Shown here: piece after piece, positions 41,862 through 50,482 of the stretch
Layout of the letters: every line of letters begins with the position of its first letter
How positions within the stretch are numbered: position 1 is the stretch's first letter
Assembly: GCA_011391085.1 (NCBI GenBank)
Contig: JAABRD010000034.1
Location: 1 to 56,377, forward strand
From: Thiotrichaceae bacterium
GTDB lineage: Bacteria; Pseudomonadota; Gammaproteobacteria; Beggiatoales; Beggiatoaceae
Direction of reading: 5' to 3'
DNA length: 56,377 bases
The notes under the pieces: model-generated
Told to the model about the DNA's origin: nothing
Databases searched by the model: none
What the model saw: the letters and a program-made list of their open reading frames with translations, nothing else
Position numbers and translations under genes: made by a program

Positions 41862-42708
41862 AATAATAATCGGCCACCAGCCCTGCAAAAATGCTGGCGC
41901 CGAACCAATGATTGTTTAAAAAGGCTTGAAAACATCGGGCGGGGTCGCGGTTTTGGATAAGCCATTGTTGATAAATGGCCAGTCCTGTGGCACCGAGTAA
42001 GCCAAGTTGATATAAATAGGTTAATTGAAGTTGCGCCCCTATTAAGAATAATAGTAGTAAGACGAGAAAATGCAAGGTAGCGACAATCATTTTGTCCGCT
42101 TTTCCAAACAAAATTGCTGTCGATTTAACACCGATTTGAATATCATCCTCGCGGTCCACCATAGCATATAAGGTGTCATAAGCCATTGCCCAAAGGATAT
42201 TGACTGTCAACAATAACCAGGCCAGTGGCGGAATCTCGCCCGTTTGGGCGGCAAAGGCCATTGGAATGCCCCAGCCAAAGGCAATGCCGAGATAGGCTTG
42301 GGGCCAGTGGGTATAACGTTTCGTGAATGGGTAACTGATAGCCAGTAGTACGCCAACTATGGAGAGGGCGATGGTTAAGGGGTTGAGGAAGAGTACCAGA
42401 ATAAAAGCGAGGAGACAGAGGACGCCGAAGACGATTAATGCTTCTCGTTCACTGACTTTGCCTGCGGCCAGGGGACGATCACGGGTGCGTCGAACATGCG
42501 GATCAAAGTGACGGTCGGCGTAGTCATTGATGACGCAACCGGCAGAACGCATGAGGATGACGCCTAGTATAAAAATAGTCGTAATGATGGGGTCAGGATG
42601 TCCTTCACCGGCTATCCACACGGCCCATAAAGTGGGCCAGAGGAGGAGGAAAATGCCGATGGGACGGTGAAGACGCATGAGGAGGAGGTATTGGTAGAGG
42701 TGGTGCAT
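41857..42708 (-). CDS. ubiA: 4-hydroxybenzoate polyprenyltransferase
   Basis: Inner-membrane enzyme that attaches the polyprenyl chain to 4-hydroxybenzoate in ubiquinone synthesis. 283 residues with 8-9 membrane helices. The two aspartate-rich motifs are present: [15 protein letters not shown] and DREDDIQIG. The protein ends ADYYW and its TAG lies in the terminal inverted repeat of the MITE. The leader consists of heptamer units (CTATCCACTATCACA) right up to the ATG, so no ribosome site is visible. Divergent from kdsD. Confidence 0.95.
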   Translation of the reverse strand: MHHLYQYLLLMRLHRPIGIFLLLWPTLWAVWIAGEGHPDPIITTIFILGVILMRSAGCVINDYADRHFDPHVRRTRDRPLAAGKVSEREALIVFGVLCLLAFILVLFLNPLTIALSIVGVLLAISYPFTKRYTHWPQAYLGIAFGWGIPMAFAAQTGEIPPLAWLLLTVNILWAMAYDTLYAMVDREDDIQIGVKSTAILFGKADKMIVATLHFLVLLLLFLIGAQLQLTYLYQLGLLGATGLAIYQQWLIQNRDPARCFQAFLNNHWFGASIFAGLVADYYW

Positions 42709-42715
42709 TGTGATA

Positions 42716-42893
42716 GTGGATAGTGGTTTTAGTGGATAGTGGATAGTGGATAGTGGATAATAGACAATGAAAAAAACTACGGTGGACTAGAGGCTTTAGC
42801 CGGTGGCTGGGGCACGGTTCCGGCTAAAGCCTCTAGTCCAGCACGATTCATTTGATGTGCCCCTGCTACCGGCTGAAGCCGGAAGTCCGGTAC
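42716..42893. repeat. Heptamer units and GGACTAGAGGCTTTAGCCGG palindrome
   Basis: GATAGTGGATAGTGG... (42713-42762), then the foldback GGTGGACTAGAGGCTTTAGC...CCGGCTAAAGCCTCTAGTCC (42781-42840) and a partial copy CTACCGGCTGAAGCCGGAAGTCCGGTA. Separates ubiA from kdsD; any shared promoter must lie within repeats. Confidence 0.8.
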
Positions 42894-42932
42894 AGTATAT
42901 TCATTATCCATTATTCATTATTCATTCAATCC

Positions 42933-43913
42933 GTGTTTGTCTCTAATTCTGATAAATTAAAAGCCTTAGCCTTGGCCGTTATTCAAACTGAAATGCAAGC
43001 CGTCGCAGCCTTAATACAGAGAATTGATGAAGCCTTTGTCAAAGCCTGTCAATTTATGCTAAAATGTGAAGGTCGTATTGTGGTCATTGGCATGGGCAAA
43101 TCTGGGCATATTGGGAATAAAGTGGCCGCGACTTTGGCCAGTACCGGGACGCCAGCGTTTTTTGTCCATCCAGGGGAGGCCAGTCATGGTGATTTGGGGA
43201 TGATTACGGCCAAAGATGTGGTATTAGCGTTGTCCAATTCTGGGGAGACAGACGAGATTTTGGTGATTTTGCCTCTGATTAAACGTTTAGGTGTACCATT
43301 GATTTCTTTGACCGGCAATCCCAAGTCTTCGTTGGCACAAGCGGCCACGGTGAATATTGATGTCAGTGTGGAAAAAGAGGCTTGTCCATTGGGATTGGCA
43401 CCCACGGCAAGTACCACTGCGGCATTAGTCATGGGCGATGCGTTAGCGATAGCATTGTTAGAAGCAAGGGGATTCAGTGCAGTGGATTTTGCGCGGTCCC
43501 ACCCCGGCGGGCGATTAGGGCGTCGCTTATTGTTGAGAGTTTGTGATATTATGCACACAGGTGACGAAATGCCTTATGTGAATGCCACGGCAACATTACG
43601 TGATGCCCTGATAGAAATGACTCGTAAAGGGTTAGGAATGACGGCCATTGTGGATAATGCAAAACATGTCATTGGAATATTTACAGATGGCGATTTACGT
43701 CGTACACTAGACAAACAAGTTGATATTCATAATACAATAATTACTGAGGTTATGACCGCCCCATGTAAAATGATAGCCACCGAATGTTTAGCCGTGGAAG
43801 CATTGACGGTGATGCAAACTTATAAAATCACCGGTTTATTAGTGGCAGATACGCAACACCTATTGATAGGAGTGTTGCATTTACACGACCTATTACGGGC
43901 GGGAGTCGTTTAG
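42933..43913 (+). CDS. kdsD: Arabinose-5-phosphate isomerase KdsD
   Basis: Converts ribulose-5-P to arabinose-5-P for Kdo synthesis. 326 residues if GTG 42933 is the start, which matches the usual length; the upstream ATG at 42852 would add 27 residues encoded by a palindromic repeat and is rejected. SIS domain 30-180 (VIGMGKSGHIGNKVA, SNSGETDEIL, PTASTTAALVMGDALA), then two CBS domains from about 205. First gene of the envelope cluster, 2 bases before kdsC. The unusual start and the repeat-made leader leave initiation uncertain. Confidence 0.92.
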   Translation: MFVSNSDKLKALALAVIQTEMQAVAALIQRIDEAFVKACQFMLKCEGRIVVIGMGKSGHIGNKVAATLASTGTPAFFVHPGEASHGDLGMITAKDVVLALSNSGETDEILVILPLIKRLGVPLISLTGNPKSSLAQAATVNIDVSVEKEACPLGLAPTASTTAALVMGDALAIALLEARGFSAVDFARSHPGGRLGRRLLLRVCDIMHTGDEMPYVNATATLRDALIEMTRKGLGMTAIVDNAKHVIGIFTDGDLRRTLDKQVDIHNTIITEVMTAPCKMIATECLAVEALTVMQTYKITGLLVADTQHLLIGVLHLHDLLRAGVV

Positions 43914-43915
43914 TT

Positions 43916-44449
43916 ATGACAAATACAATATTAGAAAAAGCCGCTAAAATTCGATTGATGGTATTTGATGTCGATGGCGTCTTAACCGATGGCAGTTTAT
44001 ATTTAGGAGAAGATGGCCAAGAATATAAAGCCTTTTATGCCCGTGATGGGATGGGGATGGTCATGTTACAAGCCGCGGGTGTGCCGATTGGAATTATTTC
44101 GGCGCGAACCTCTCCCATTGTCACCTACCGGATGCAATCTTTAAAGGTGCAATATGTCTTTCAAGGACAATCAGATAAAGTGTCGGCTTTTCACCAATTA
44201 TGTCGTCAGTTACAATTGCAACCGCAACAAGTTGCCTATATGGGTGACGATGTCAATGATGTGCCGGTCATGTTACTAGCAGGGTTAGCGATAGCCGTTG
44301 CTGATGCCCACTGGGTAGCCGCCAAACATGCCCACTGGCAAACGCGGGCCAACGGGGGACGTGGCGCCGTGCGCGAGGTTTGTGAATTGATTATGGAGGC
44401 CCAAGGCACCTTGGCGACTCAATTGAATCGATTTGGTATTTGCGGTTAA
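43916..44449 (+). CDS. kdsC: Kdo-8-phosphate phosphatase KdsC
   Basis: HAD-family phosphatase that releases Kdo from Kdo-8-P. 177 residues, cap-less and tetrameric in relatives. Nucleophile and acid Asp in FDVDGVLTDG, SART as motif II, and MGDDVNDVPVM as the late metal-binding motif. Two bases after kdsD and overlapping the open frame of lptC, so part of one transcript. Confidence 0.95.
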   Translation: MTNTILEKAAKIRLMVFDVDGVLTDGSLYLGEDGQEYKAFYARDGMGMVMLQAAGVPIGIISARTSPIVTYRMQSLKVQYVFQGQSDKVSAFHQLCRQLQLQPQQVAYMGDDVNDVPVMLLAGLAIAVADAHWVAAKHAHWQTRANGGRGAVREVCELIMEAQGTLATQLNRFGICG

Positions 44450-44487
44450 AATCGAATGGCAAACTCTACGGGAGGAGAATAAAACAA

Positions 44488-45045
44488 ATGGTAGAACATT
44501 GGGGAGGTTGGCTGATGTTACTCAGTCTGGCGATAGCAACCACATTGCTGTTACATAACCTGGGGGAAGATTTTCAAACCCATTCCCTATCTAGTCAGCC
44601 ATTGCCTGATTATACTCTCAGTCGTTTTACAACGACCAGTATGGATGAACAAGGGTTGTTGAAACATCAAGTGACGGCAGATAGCATGATTCACTATCCC
44701 ACTACCAACACTGAGTTGACAAAGCCATATATCATGTTTTATAAAGGTGGACAACCGACCTGGACCGTGCAGGCAGAACAAGGTCAAATCTCGCCCGATA
44801 ACAATCAAATTTGGTTACTGGGTGCGACCACTTTTCAAAAACAGATGACAACACCTGAAAAAGCAATAAAGATTATCTCAGAAGATGTACTAATAAAACG
44901 TGATATTGAATATGCCGAAACGCAAGCACTTGCCACGATTCAAAGTGGCTATGGGGAAACTCATAGCGTGGGAATACGAGTGTTTATGGCCACAGAACAG
45001 GTAGAATTAATTTCAAACGTGCGAGGACAATATGTCGTTCAATAA
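44488..45045 (+). CDS. lptC: LPS export protein LptC
   Basis: Bitopic inner-membrane protein that passes LPS from LptBFG to LptA. 185 residues from ATG 44488, chosen for its GGAGGAG 12 bases ahead; the open frame starts earlier (44440). One N-terminal helix (GWLMLLSLAIATTLLLHNL), then a periplasmic LptC/OstA beta-jellyroll. Overlaps lptA by 14 bases. Sequence similarity in this family is weak, so the gene order supports the call. Confidence 0.88.
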   Translation: MVEHWGGWLMLLSLAIATTLLLHNLGEDFQTHSLSSQPLPDYTLSRFTTTSMDEQGLLKHQVTADSMIHYPTTNTELTKPYIMFYKGGQPTWTVQAEQGQISPDNNQIWLLGATTFQKQMTTPEKAIKIISEDVLIKRDIEYAETQALATIQSGYGETHSVGIRVFMATEQVELISNVRGQYVVQ

Positions 45046-45574
45046 AATTATGCTATTATTTTTCTGCCAGGTCCTGTCAAGTCAGGTATGGGCACTGACG
45101 ACGGACCGCGACCAACCCATTTCGATTGTTTCAGACCGGGCGACTATTGACGATGCCAATAAAATGGCTGTGTATGAAGGCAACGTGGTCGTCACACAAG
45201 GGACGATTCGCATTGATGCGGATAAAGTGACCCTTAACTATACTGACAAGCAAGCCATAGAAAAAGTAGTCGCAGAAGGCAAACCTGCCCAGTTTAAACA
45301 AACGCCTGATGGAAATAAAGAGGATTATAAAGCCAAAGCATTGCGAATGGAGTATAATGCCGGTGAAAACAAATTATATTTGACTAAGGACGCGGAATTG
45401 CGCCAAGGAGACGATACCTTTACAGGTCCCCATATCACTTATAACACCAACACCGGTATCATTACGGCAGATAAGGGGGACAGTAAAGAACGAGTGACAG
45501 TGACGATTACTCCACCGTCATCACCACCGTTGCCACCACCTTCACCAAAATCACCTAAGGGTAAGGAAAAATAA
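45032..45574 (+). CDS. lptA: LPS transport periplasmic protein LptA
   Basis: 180 residues. Signal peptide to about residue 21 (MLLFFCQVLSSQVWA), then the OstA-N fold: PISIVSDRATIDDANKMAVY, GNVVVTQGTIRIDADKV. Forms the periplasmic bridge for LPS. The C-terminus is a proline-serine-lysine tail (PPSSPPLPPPSPKSPKGKEK) that is longer than needed and ends 8 bases before a palindromic repeat. Confidence 0.92.
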   Translation: MSFNKIMLLFFCQVLSSQVWALTTDRDQPISIVSDRATIDDANKMAVYEGNVVVTQGTIRIDADKVTLNYTDKQAIEKVVAEGKPAQFKQTPDGNKEDYKAKALRMEYNAGENKLYLTKDAELRQGDDTFTGPHITYNTNTGIITADKGDSKERVTVTITPPSSPPLPPPSPKSPKGKEK

Positions 45575-45582
45575 TTAAAACC

Positions 45583-45617
45583 AGGAGTCCGAGGCAAAGC
45601 TACGCTTTGGACTCCTG
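45583..45617. repeat. CAGGAGTCCGAGGC...GCTTTGGACTCCTG hairpin
   Basis: GGAGTCC-family palindrome placed between lptA and lptB inside the operon, where it would form a stem-loop in the transcript. Confidence 0.7.
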
Positions 45618-45634
45618 AATAATTTTTGATATTT

Positions 45635-46360
45635 ATGAACACCTTTTCTGCACACCACCTAGCCAAACACTATAAGTCTCGGCAAATCGTCAAAGATGTC
45701 AGCATTGCCATCCAAAGCGGCGAAGTTGTCGGCTTATTAGGCCCCAATGGGGCTGGTAAAACGACTAGCTTCTACATGATGGTGGGCCTCATTCCCTGTG
45801 ACCAAGGCACCATCACATTAAGTAGCCATGACATCACTCGCTACCCCATGCACAAACGCGCCCAACTGGGACTGGGTTATTTGCCACAAGAAGCTTCCAT
45901 CTTTCGCAAACTCAGCGTATTTGATAATATCATGGCAATTGTTGAGACCCAAACACACCTCACCCGTGTTCAACGCAAACAACGTCTCAACCACTTGTTA
46001 GATGAACTACAATTGCAACACTTACGTGACAACTTAGGAATGAGTCTCTCTGGAGGAGAACGGCGCCGTGTCGAAATTGCCCGCGCTTTGGCGTCTGAAC
46101 CACGATTTATTTTACTCGATGAACCCTTTGCCGGTATCGACCCCTTATCAGTCATAGAAATACAACGTATCATTGCCCATCTATGTAGCTTAGACATTGG
46201 CGTCTTAATTACAGACCATCAAGTTCGCGAAACGTTGAAAATCTGTGACCGCGCCTATATTGTCAACGACGGCGCCCTGATTGCGGAAGGGACGCCTGAA
46301 AGTATTTTAAACAATGAAACAGTTAGAGAGGTTTATCTAGGTCGGGATTTCAAATTGTAA
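45635..46360 (+). CDS. lptB: LPS export ABC ATPase LptB
   Basis: Cytoplasmic ATPase that powers LPS extraction with LptFG. 241 residues. Walker [10 protein letters not shown] near 36-44, signature [15 protein letters not shown], Walker [14 protein letters not shown], and the H-loop TDHQVRETL, all exactly as in LptB. ATG 45635 gives the usual [15 protein letters not shown] start; an in-frame TTG lies 9 bases upstream. lptF and lptG are not in the window. Confidence 0.95.
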   Translation: MNTFSAHHLAKHYKSRQIVKDVSIAIQSGEVVGLLGPNGAGKTTSFYMMVGLIPCDQGTITLSSHDITRYPMHKRAQLGLGYLPQEASIFRKLSVFDNIMAIVETQTHLTRVQRKQRLNHLLDELQLQHLRDNLGMSLSGGERRRVEIARALASEPRFILLDEPFAGIDPLSVIEIQRIIAHLCSLDIGVLITDHQVRETLKICDRAYIVNDGALIAEGTPESILNNETVREVYLGRDFKL

Positions 46361-46516
46361 CATCTCACTGAAATACTACATGAAATACCATGTTCGTTAT
46401 GTACAGGTACTTATTTGAAAAAAGTTAAACTCTAGTGTAGAATCTCCAATCTTCTATTCATCATTCATTATTCATTTCGTTCCGAACCACTGACGCCAGA
46501 TAACTAAACCACTGTC

Positions 46517-48049
46517 ATGAAACAAAGCCTCCAACTCCGTCTAGGTCAGCAGATTACCATGACCCCACAATTGCAACAAGCGATTCGCCTGTTACAATTG
46601 TCGACGCTGGACTTACAATTAGAAGTACAACAAGCCCTGGAATCTAACATCATGTTGGAAGCCATCGAGGACGAGAACTCTGAGTTTGATATGGAAGACA
46701 CGTCTGCTGTCGACTTCAACCAGGAAGATAACTTACTAGCCAATGCCTCAATGGCCATGGAAGAGGAAGAAGTGAATCTCTCCAGCAACCATAATAACCA
46801 GGACGAACCGATGACATTAGAGAATTTTTCCGAAATTCCTGACGACTTAGTTAACGACACTGGTTGGGACGAAATTTATGACAGTGCCATTGGCCCTTAT
46901 GACTATTCAGGCGGTGACGATCTGAATGGCAAAGACTTGATGGCCCAAAACAGTGCGGCCCAAACCATGCAGGACCATTTGCTTTGGCAACTTGACTTGA
47001 CTCCCTTTTCCGAAACGGACCACGCCATTGCCTTAGCCATCATTGACGCCCTGGAGGAAGACGGCTACTTACGCACACCGTTGGAAGACATTGCCAAAAG
47101 TTTAGATGACGGCATGGACGTTGATAAAGACGAAATCGAAATGGTCCTCCATCGCCTACAACATTTCGATCCCCTGGGAATTGCGGCCCGCAACCTCAGC
47201 GAATGTCTTCTCCTACAACTAGAAGAATGTGACCCTCACACGCCCTGGCTAAAAGAGGCCCGCATTCTGGTCAACAAGCATTTAAAACTGTTAGGCAACC
47301 TGGACCATTTGCAACTCTCCAAACTTCTCAGGGTGTCCCGTGACCAGTTGAGAGACATCATTGAACTCATTCAAAACCTGAACCCACGCCCAGGTGCCCA
47401 AATTGAACCTCCTCAAATCTCATACGTCGTGCCTGATGTATTTGTCAAAAAAGTTAAAAGCCAATGGAAAGTCGAATTAAATCCCGAAGTTTCGCCCAAA
47501 TTACGCATTAACGCCCACTATGCTAGTTTAATCACCCGTACCCATAACCATAATGATATTGCCAGTCTCAAAAATCATTTACAAGAAGCACGCTGGTTTA
47601 TCAAAAGTCTCAAAAGCCGCCATGAGACGTTGCTAAAAGTCGCTAAATGTATCGTTCAACGCCAAGCAGCTTTTCTGGAATATGGCGACGAAGCCATGAA
47701 ACCGTTAGTCTTACACGATATTGCCAGTGAACTGGAAATGCACGAGTCAACCATCTCGCGTGTCACCACCCAAAAATATATTCATACCCCACGCGGTATT
47801 TTTGAACTAAAATACTTCTTTTCCAGCCATGTTGGCACGAATAATGGTGGCGAATGTTCCTCTACCGCCATTCGGGCCCTCATCAAAAAATTAATAGCTA
47901 AGGAAGACCTTACTAGACCCTTGAGTGACAGCAAAATTGCCAAACTCTTATCGGACCGGGGTATCAAAGTCGCCCGCCGGACGGTTGCAAAATACCGCGA
48001 AGCGATGCAGATTCCCCCTTCCAACGAAAGAAAACGTCTCTCTTCATAA
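46517..48049 (+). CDS. rpoN: RNA polymerase sigma-54 factor RpoN
   Basis: 510 residues. Region I (MKQSLQLRLGQQITMTPQLQ and the LQLSTLDLQLEVQQALESN activator region), an acidic region II (about 55-130), the core-binding domain from about 140, the helix-turn-helix and the C-terminal RpoN box ARRTVAKYREAM. Recognises -24/-12 promoters and needs an AAA activator. Pilus genes are often sigma-54 controlled in gammaproteobacteria; no clear -24/-12 site was noticed ahead of the pil genes here. The 156-base gap after lptB suggests its own promoter. Confidence 0.97.
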   Translation: MKQSLQLRLGQQITMTPQLQQAIRLLQLSTLDLQLEVQQALESNIMLEAIEDENSEFDMEDTSAVDFNQEDNLLANASMAMEEEEVNLSSNHNNQDEPMTLENFSEIPDDLVNDTGWDEIYDSAIGPYDYSGGDDLNGKDLMAQNSAAQTMQDHLLWQLDLTPFSETDHAIALAIIDALEEDGYLRTPLEDIAKSLDDGMDVDKDEIEMVLHRLQHFDPLGIAARNLSECLLLQLEECDPHTPWLKEARILVNKHLKLLGNLDHLQLSKLLRVSRDQLRDIIELIQNLNPRPGAQIEPPQISYVVPDVFVKKVKSQWKVELNPEVSPKLRINAHYASLITRTHNHNDIASLKNHLQEARWFIKSLKSRHETLLKVAKCIVQRQAAFLEYGDEAMKPLVLHDIASELEMHESTISRVTTQKYIHTPRGIFELKYFFSSHVGTNNGGECSSTAIRALIKKLIAKEDLTRPLSDSKIAKLLSDRGIKVARRTVAKYREAMQIPPSNERKRLSS

Positions 48050-48148
48050 TCCATTCGGATAGTATTGACAAGAAAACTTCTTGAACCGACGTTGATTCAC
48101 CCTTTACCATTCACATTTTACTTTTACCTTTTCTAAAGGAGCCTTATA

Positions 48149-48514
48149 ATGCAACTTACGGTCACTGGACACCACATTGAAATCACGCCAGCTTTGCGCA
48201 GCTACGTTACTTCCAAAATGGAACGGCTAGGGCGTCATTTTGACCGTGTCACTAATTTACACGTGGTCCTCAGCGTGGAAAAACTGCGTCAAAAAGCCGA
48301 AGCAACTTTACACGCCAGCGGTGGTGCAGATTTATTTGCCAATGCTGAACATGAAGATATGTACGCAGCCATTGATGCCTTGAGTGATAAACTAGACCGT
48401 CAAATTAAGAAGCACAAAGAAAAACTGAAGGACCATCATCAAGCAGATGGTGGCATCAAAGCCCATCAACCACAAGCGGATGGTGGCATCAAAGCCCATC
48501 AACCGCCTGAATAA
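48149..48514 (+). CDS. hpf: Ribosome hibernation promoting factor (short form)
   Basis: 121 residues. The HPF/YfiA fold is complete by about residue 96 (MQLTVTGHHIEITPALRSYV, AEHEDMYAAIDALSDKLDRQ), and the tail contains an 11-residue unit present twice (QADGGIKAHQP). AAGGAG precedes the ATG. It binds the 30S decoding region and promotes 100S dimers in stationary phase. Linkage to rpoN is conserved. Confidence 0.94.
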   Translation: MQLTVTGHHIEITPALRSYVTSKMERLGRHFDRVTNLHVVLSVEKLRQKAEATLHASGGADLFANAEHEDMYAAIDALSDKLDRQIKKHKEKLKDHHQADGGIKAHQPQADGGIKAHQPPE

Positions 48515-48520
48515 ACCTTT

Positions 48521-48624
48521 TTCCAGCTTCTCATTCCCTCACCATGGCGAGGGTTCGAGAAGTGCTGGAGTTCAGGGATCCAAAGTGTAGCTTTGTCAGA
48601 CAACGTTGCGCTTTGGACTCCTGG
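48521..48624. repeat. hpf-hprK intergenic hairpin and GGAGTCC repeat
   Basis: TTCCAGCTTCTC...GAGAAGTGCTGGA with an inner CCCTC/GAGGG stem (48521-48569) is specific to this place; it may end or attenuate the hpf transcript although no U-run follows. Then AGGGATCCAAAGTGTAGCTTT...GCTTTGGACTCCTGGA (48573-48624) is a dispersed repeat. Confidence 0.55.
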
Positions 48625-48679
48625 ATTCTAACTATTCACTGCCCGTTGCAAACCGCGAGTCACTTCCCTAACACGCCTT

Positions 48680-49618
48680 ATGATCGCTTTAAGTGTCAAT
48701 GATTTCTTCACCAATTATGCCGAAAGCCTCTCCCTCCTCTGGTTGGCTGGAGGCACCGGTAGCAATCGGATTTTGTTGGATCCGCACCAGAAACTAGGCA
48801 ATGTCGGCTATCTTAATCTCATTCATCCCCATCAAATCCAAATTTTGGGTCCCTATGAACTGGCCTACTTAGAAGCCCTCTCTGAACCAGAATACTTAAA
48901 GACAATTCAACGGCTATTTGAAAATAGTAACCTGGCTTGCCTCATCATTGTGGATAGCGAACACATCCCCGCTGACGTGAAATATCATGCCGATCACTAT
49001 CAAATTCCTCTATTTATTTCCCAACTCTCAGGGGAAAGCCTTATGAGTTCCCTACACGCTACCTTGGCCAAACACCTGTCGGCACGGATCACGCTTCATG
49101 GCGTCTTTATGGAGGTTCTGGGCATGGGGATTCTCATTATGGGTGGCAGCGGCACTGGCAAAAGTGAACTGGCCCTGGAATTAGTCAGCCGTGGCCACCG
49201 CCTCATAGCCGACGATGCCCCCGAATTTTATCGCATCGCCCCCGACACTATCATGGGCGTTTGCCCTTTGGGAATGACCCCCTTCTTAGAAGTTCGCGGC
49301 TTGGGAGTTCTCAACGTCCAAGCCCTCTTTGGTGATCGGGCTGCGAAAAAGGAGGAGAATCTACGTCTCGTGGTTCACATTGAACACATGACTTCGCAAC
49401 GTCTTCAGACGATTGACCGATTTCAAGGAGATTATCGGATTCGTCGCATCCTCGACGTTGACATTCCTGAAATTTGTCTCCCCGTGGCCCCTGGGCGCAG
49501 TCTTGCCGTCTTATTAGAATGTGCCGTGCGTAATCATAGTTTAAAGATGCAAGGCTATAATGCGGCTGATGATTTTTGTGCTAAACAACAGCAAGCGATG
49601 CGGGAGGAACAAAGCTAA
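48680..49618 (+). CDS. hprK: HPr kinase/phosphorylase
   Basis: Bifunctional enzyme that phosphorylates or dephosphorylates HPr (PtsH) on serine. 312 residues. N-terminal regulatory domain to about 125; catalytic H in TLHGVFMEV, P-loop GGSGTGKSEL near 155-164, ADDAPEF and the signature LEVRGLGVLNV. In proteobacteria it works with an incomplete PTS of regulatory type. The stop TAA lies in a CAAAGCTAACGCTTTG palindrome and overlaps the convergent gene by 4 bases. ptsN and the other pts genes are absent. Confidence 0.95.
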   Translation: MIALSVNDFFTNYAESLSLLWLAGGTGSNRILLDPHQKLGNVGYLNLIHPHQIQILGPYELAYLEALSEPEYLKTIQRLFENSNLACLIIVDSEHIPADVKYHADHYQIPLFISQLSGESLMSSLHATLAKHLSARITLHGVFMEVLGMGILIMGGSGTGKSELALELVSRGHRLIADDAPEFYRIAPDTIMGVCPLGMTPFLEVRGLGVLNVQALFGDRAAKKEENLRLVVHIEHMTSQRLQTIDRFQGDYRIRRILDVDIPEICLPVAPGRSLAVLLECAVRNHSLKMQGYNAADDFCAKQQQAMREEQS

Positions 49619-50160
49619 CGCTTTGAACTCCTGGTGGTATCATTTCTGGTTACCTGGACCGTTTCCAATTTTTTTATCACGGCAACCGCAATGACCCCAT
49701 TGACAATTCCAAATACCAAGGCCGCGGTCATCAATATAGGTAACAGACGAAACAAACCGTCGTGTTGGATAAACAACCCATACGCCACCCAAACTTGGGC
49801 CCAAGTGTGACCCAAGGCCGCAACCACACTCAAACCAATCGGTCCACAACCGCGTCCTAGCAACTTTGTCAAGAGTCCTAAGAGGAGAAGACTCACGATT
49901 GCGCCACTTAAACTTAATATAAACGTGGGCGATAAAAACGTTCCGATCAAGAGACTTCCTACCATCACGCGCAATAAACTCACCCACATTGCGATTCGAA
50001 AACCAAATTGTATCAAGACCACCACCGTAACGACATTAGCTAACCCTGGTTTGATTCCTGGCAAAGGACTGGGCAAGGCACTTTCAGCAATATGAATCGT
50101 CACTGCCAAGGCCGTAAGCCAAGCAATACGATGATCTTCACGAGTGGTTTGGATAAGCAT
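49615..50160 (-). CDS. Gx transporter family membrane protein
   Basis: 181 residues, five or six hydrophobic helices. The segment ALPSPLPGIKPGLANVVTVV is the signature of the family once annotated as heptaprenyl diphosphate synthase component I and now called Gx transporters, thought to be small-substrate importers (S-component-like). The usual neighbour (NusG domain II protein or ApbE) is not seen. The last residues TTRSSKR and the stop codon come from the dispersed palindrome at the convergent gene end. No obvious ribosome site before the ATG. Confidence 0.85.
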   Translation of the reverse strand: MLIQTTREDHRIAWLTALAVTIHIAESALPSPLPGIKPGLANVVTVVVLIQFGFRIAMWVSLLRVMVGSLLIGTFLSPTFILSLSGAIVSLLLLGLLTKLLGRGCGPIGLSVVAALGHTWAQVWVAYGLFIQHDGLFRLLPILMTAALVFGIVNGVIAVAVIKKLETVQVTRNDTTRSSKR

Positions 50161-50210
50161 AACAAACAGAACCTCAAGTGGAAAAAGTAATCGTGAATTA
50201 AGGATACCGC

Positions 50211-50294
50211 TGGACTAGAGGCTTCAGCCGGTGGGGTGCGGTCCCATTCTTTTGATGATGTGCCACTCCCCACCGGCTGAAGCCTCTAGTCCAC
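50211..50294. repeat. GGACTAGAGGCTTCAGCCGG palindromic repeat
   Basis: A clean copy: CTGGACTAGAGGCTTCAGCC and GGCTGAAGCCTCTAGTCCAC, with the inner pair GGTGGGGTGCGG/CCACTCCCCACC. The remaining bases of the 322-base gap hold the promoter-like site at 50346 and the inverted repeat at 50418. Confidence 0.85.
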
Positions 50295-50345
50295 CAATGA
50301 CATTTTAAGTTCTTTGGCATACTTGTTGCCTAAATCTCAAGAATA

Positions 50346-50374
50346 TTTACTTTGACGATTCAGTTTGCTATACT
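50346..50374 (+). promoter_or_regulatory. Possible promoter for the secreted repeat protein
   Basis: TTTACT (50346-50351), 17 bases, TATACT (50369-50374). It lies 108 bases ahead of the start at 50483. Confidence 0.35.
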
Positions 50375-50417
50375 CTAAATAAATCAAGTTTACCAAACCT
50401 TGGTAGCGTCAAAAGAG

Positions 50418-50446
50418 TTGACAACTTTTCGAAAGTTGTCAATTCA
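50418..50446. repeat. GTTGACAACTTTTCGAAAGTTGTCAA inverted repeat
   Basis: A 12-bp-arm palindrome in the leader of the secreted repeat protein gene, sibling of the one at 10681. It lies between promoter and ribosome site and could act in regulation, or be a dispersed repeat. Confidence 0.6.
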
Positions 50447-50482
50447 CGCCCATATTGTTAACATTTTGGAGGACAATCTCAC

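Noticed and set aside
42852-42932. ATG 42852 as the kdsD start
   Set aside because: It would add 27 residues encoded by a palindromic repeat (CYRLKPEVRYS), not found in the family; GTG 42933 gives the normal length.
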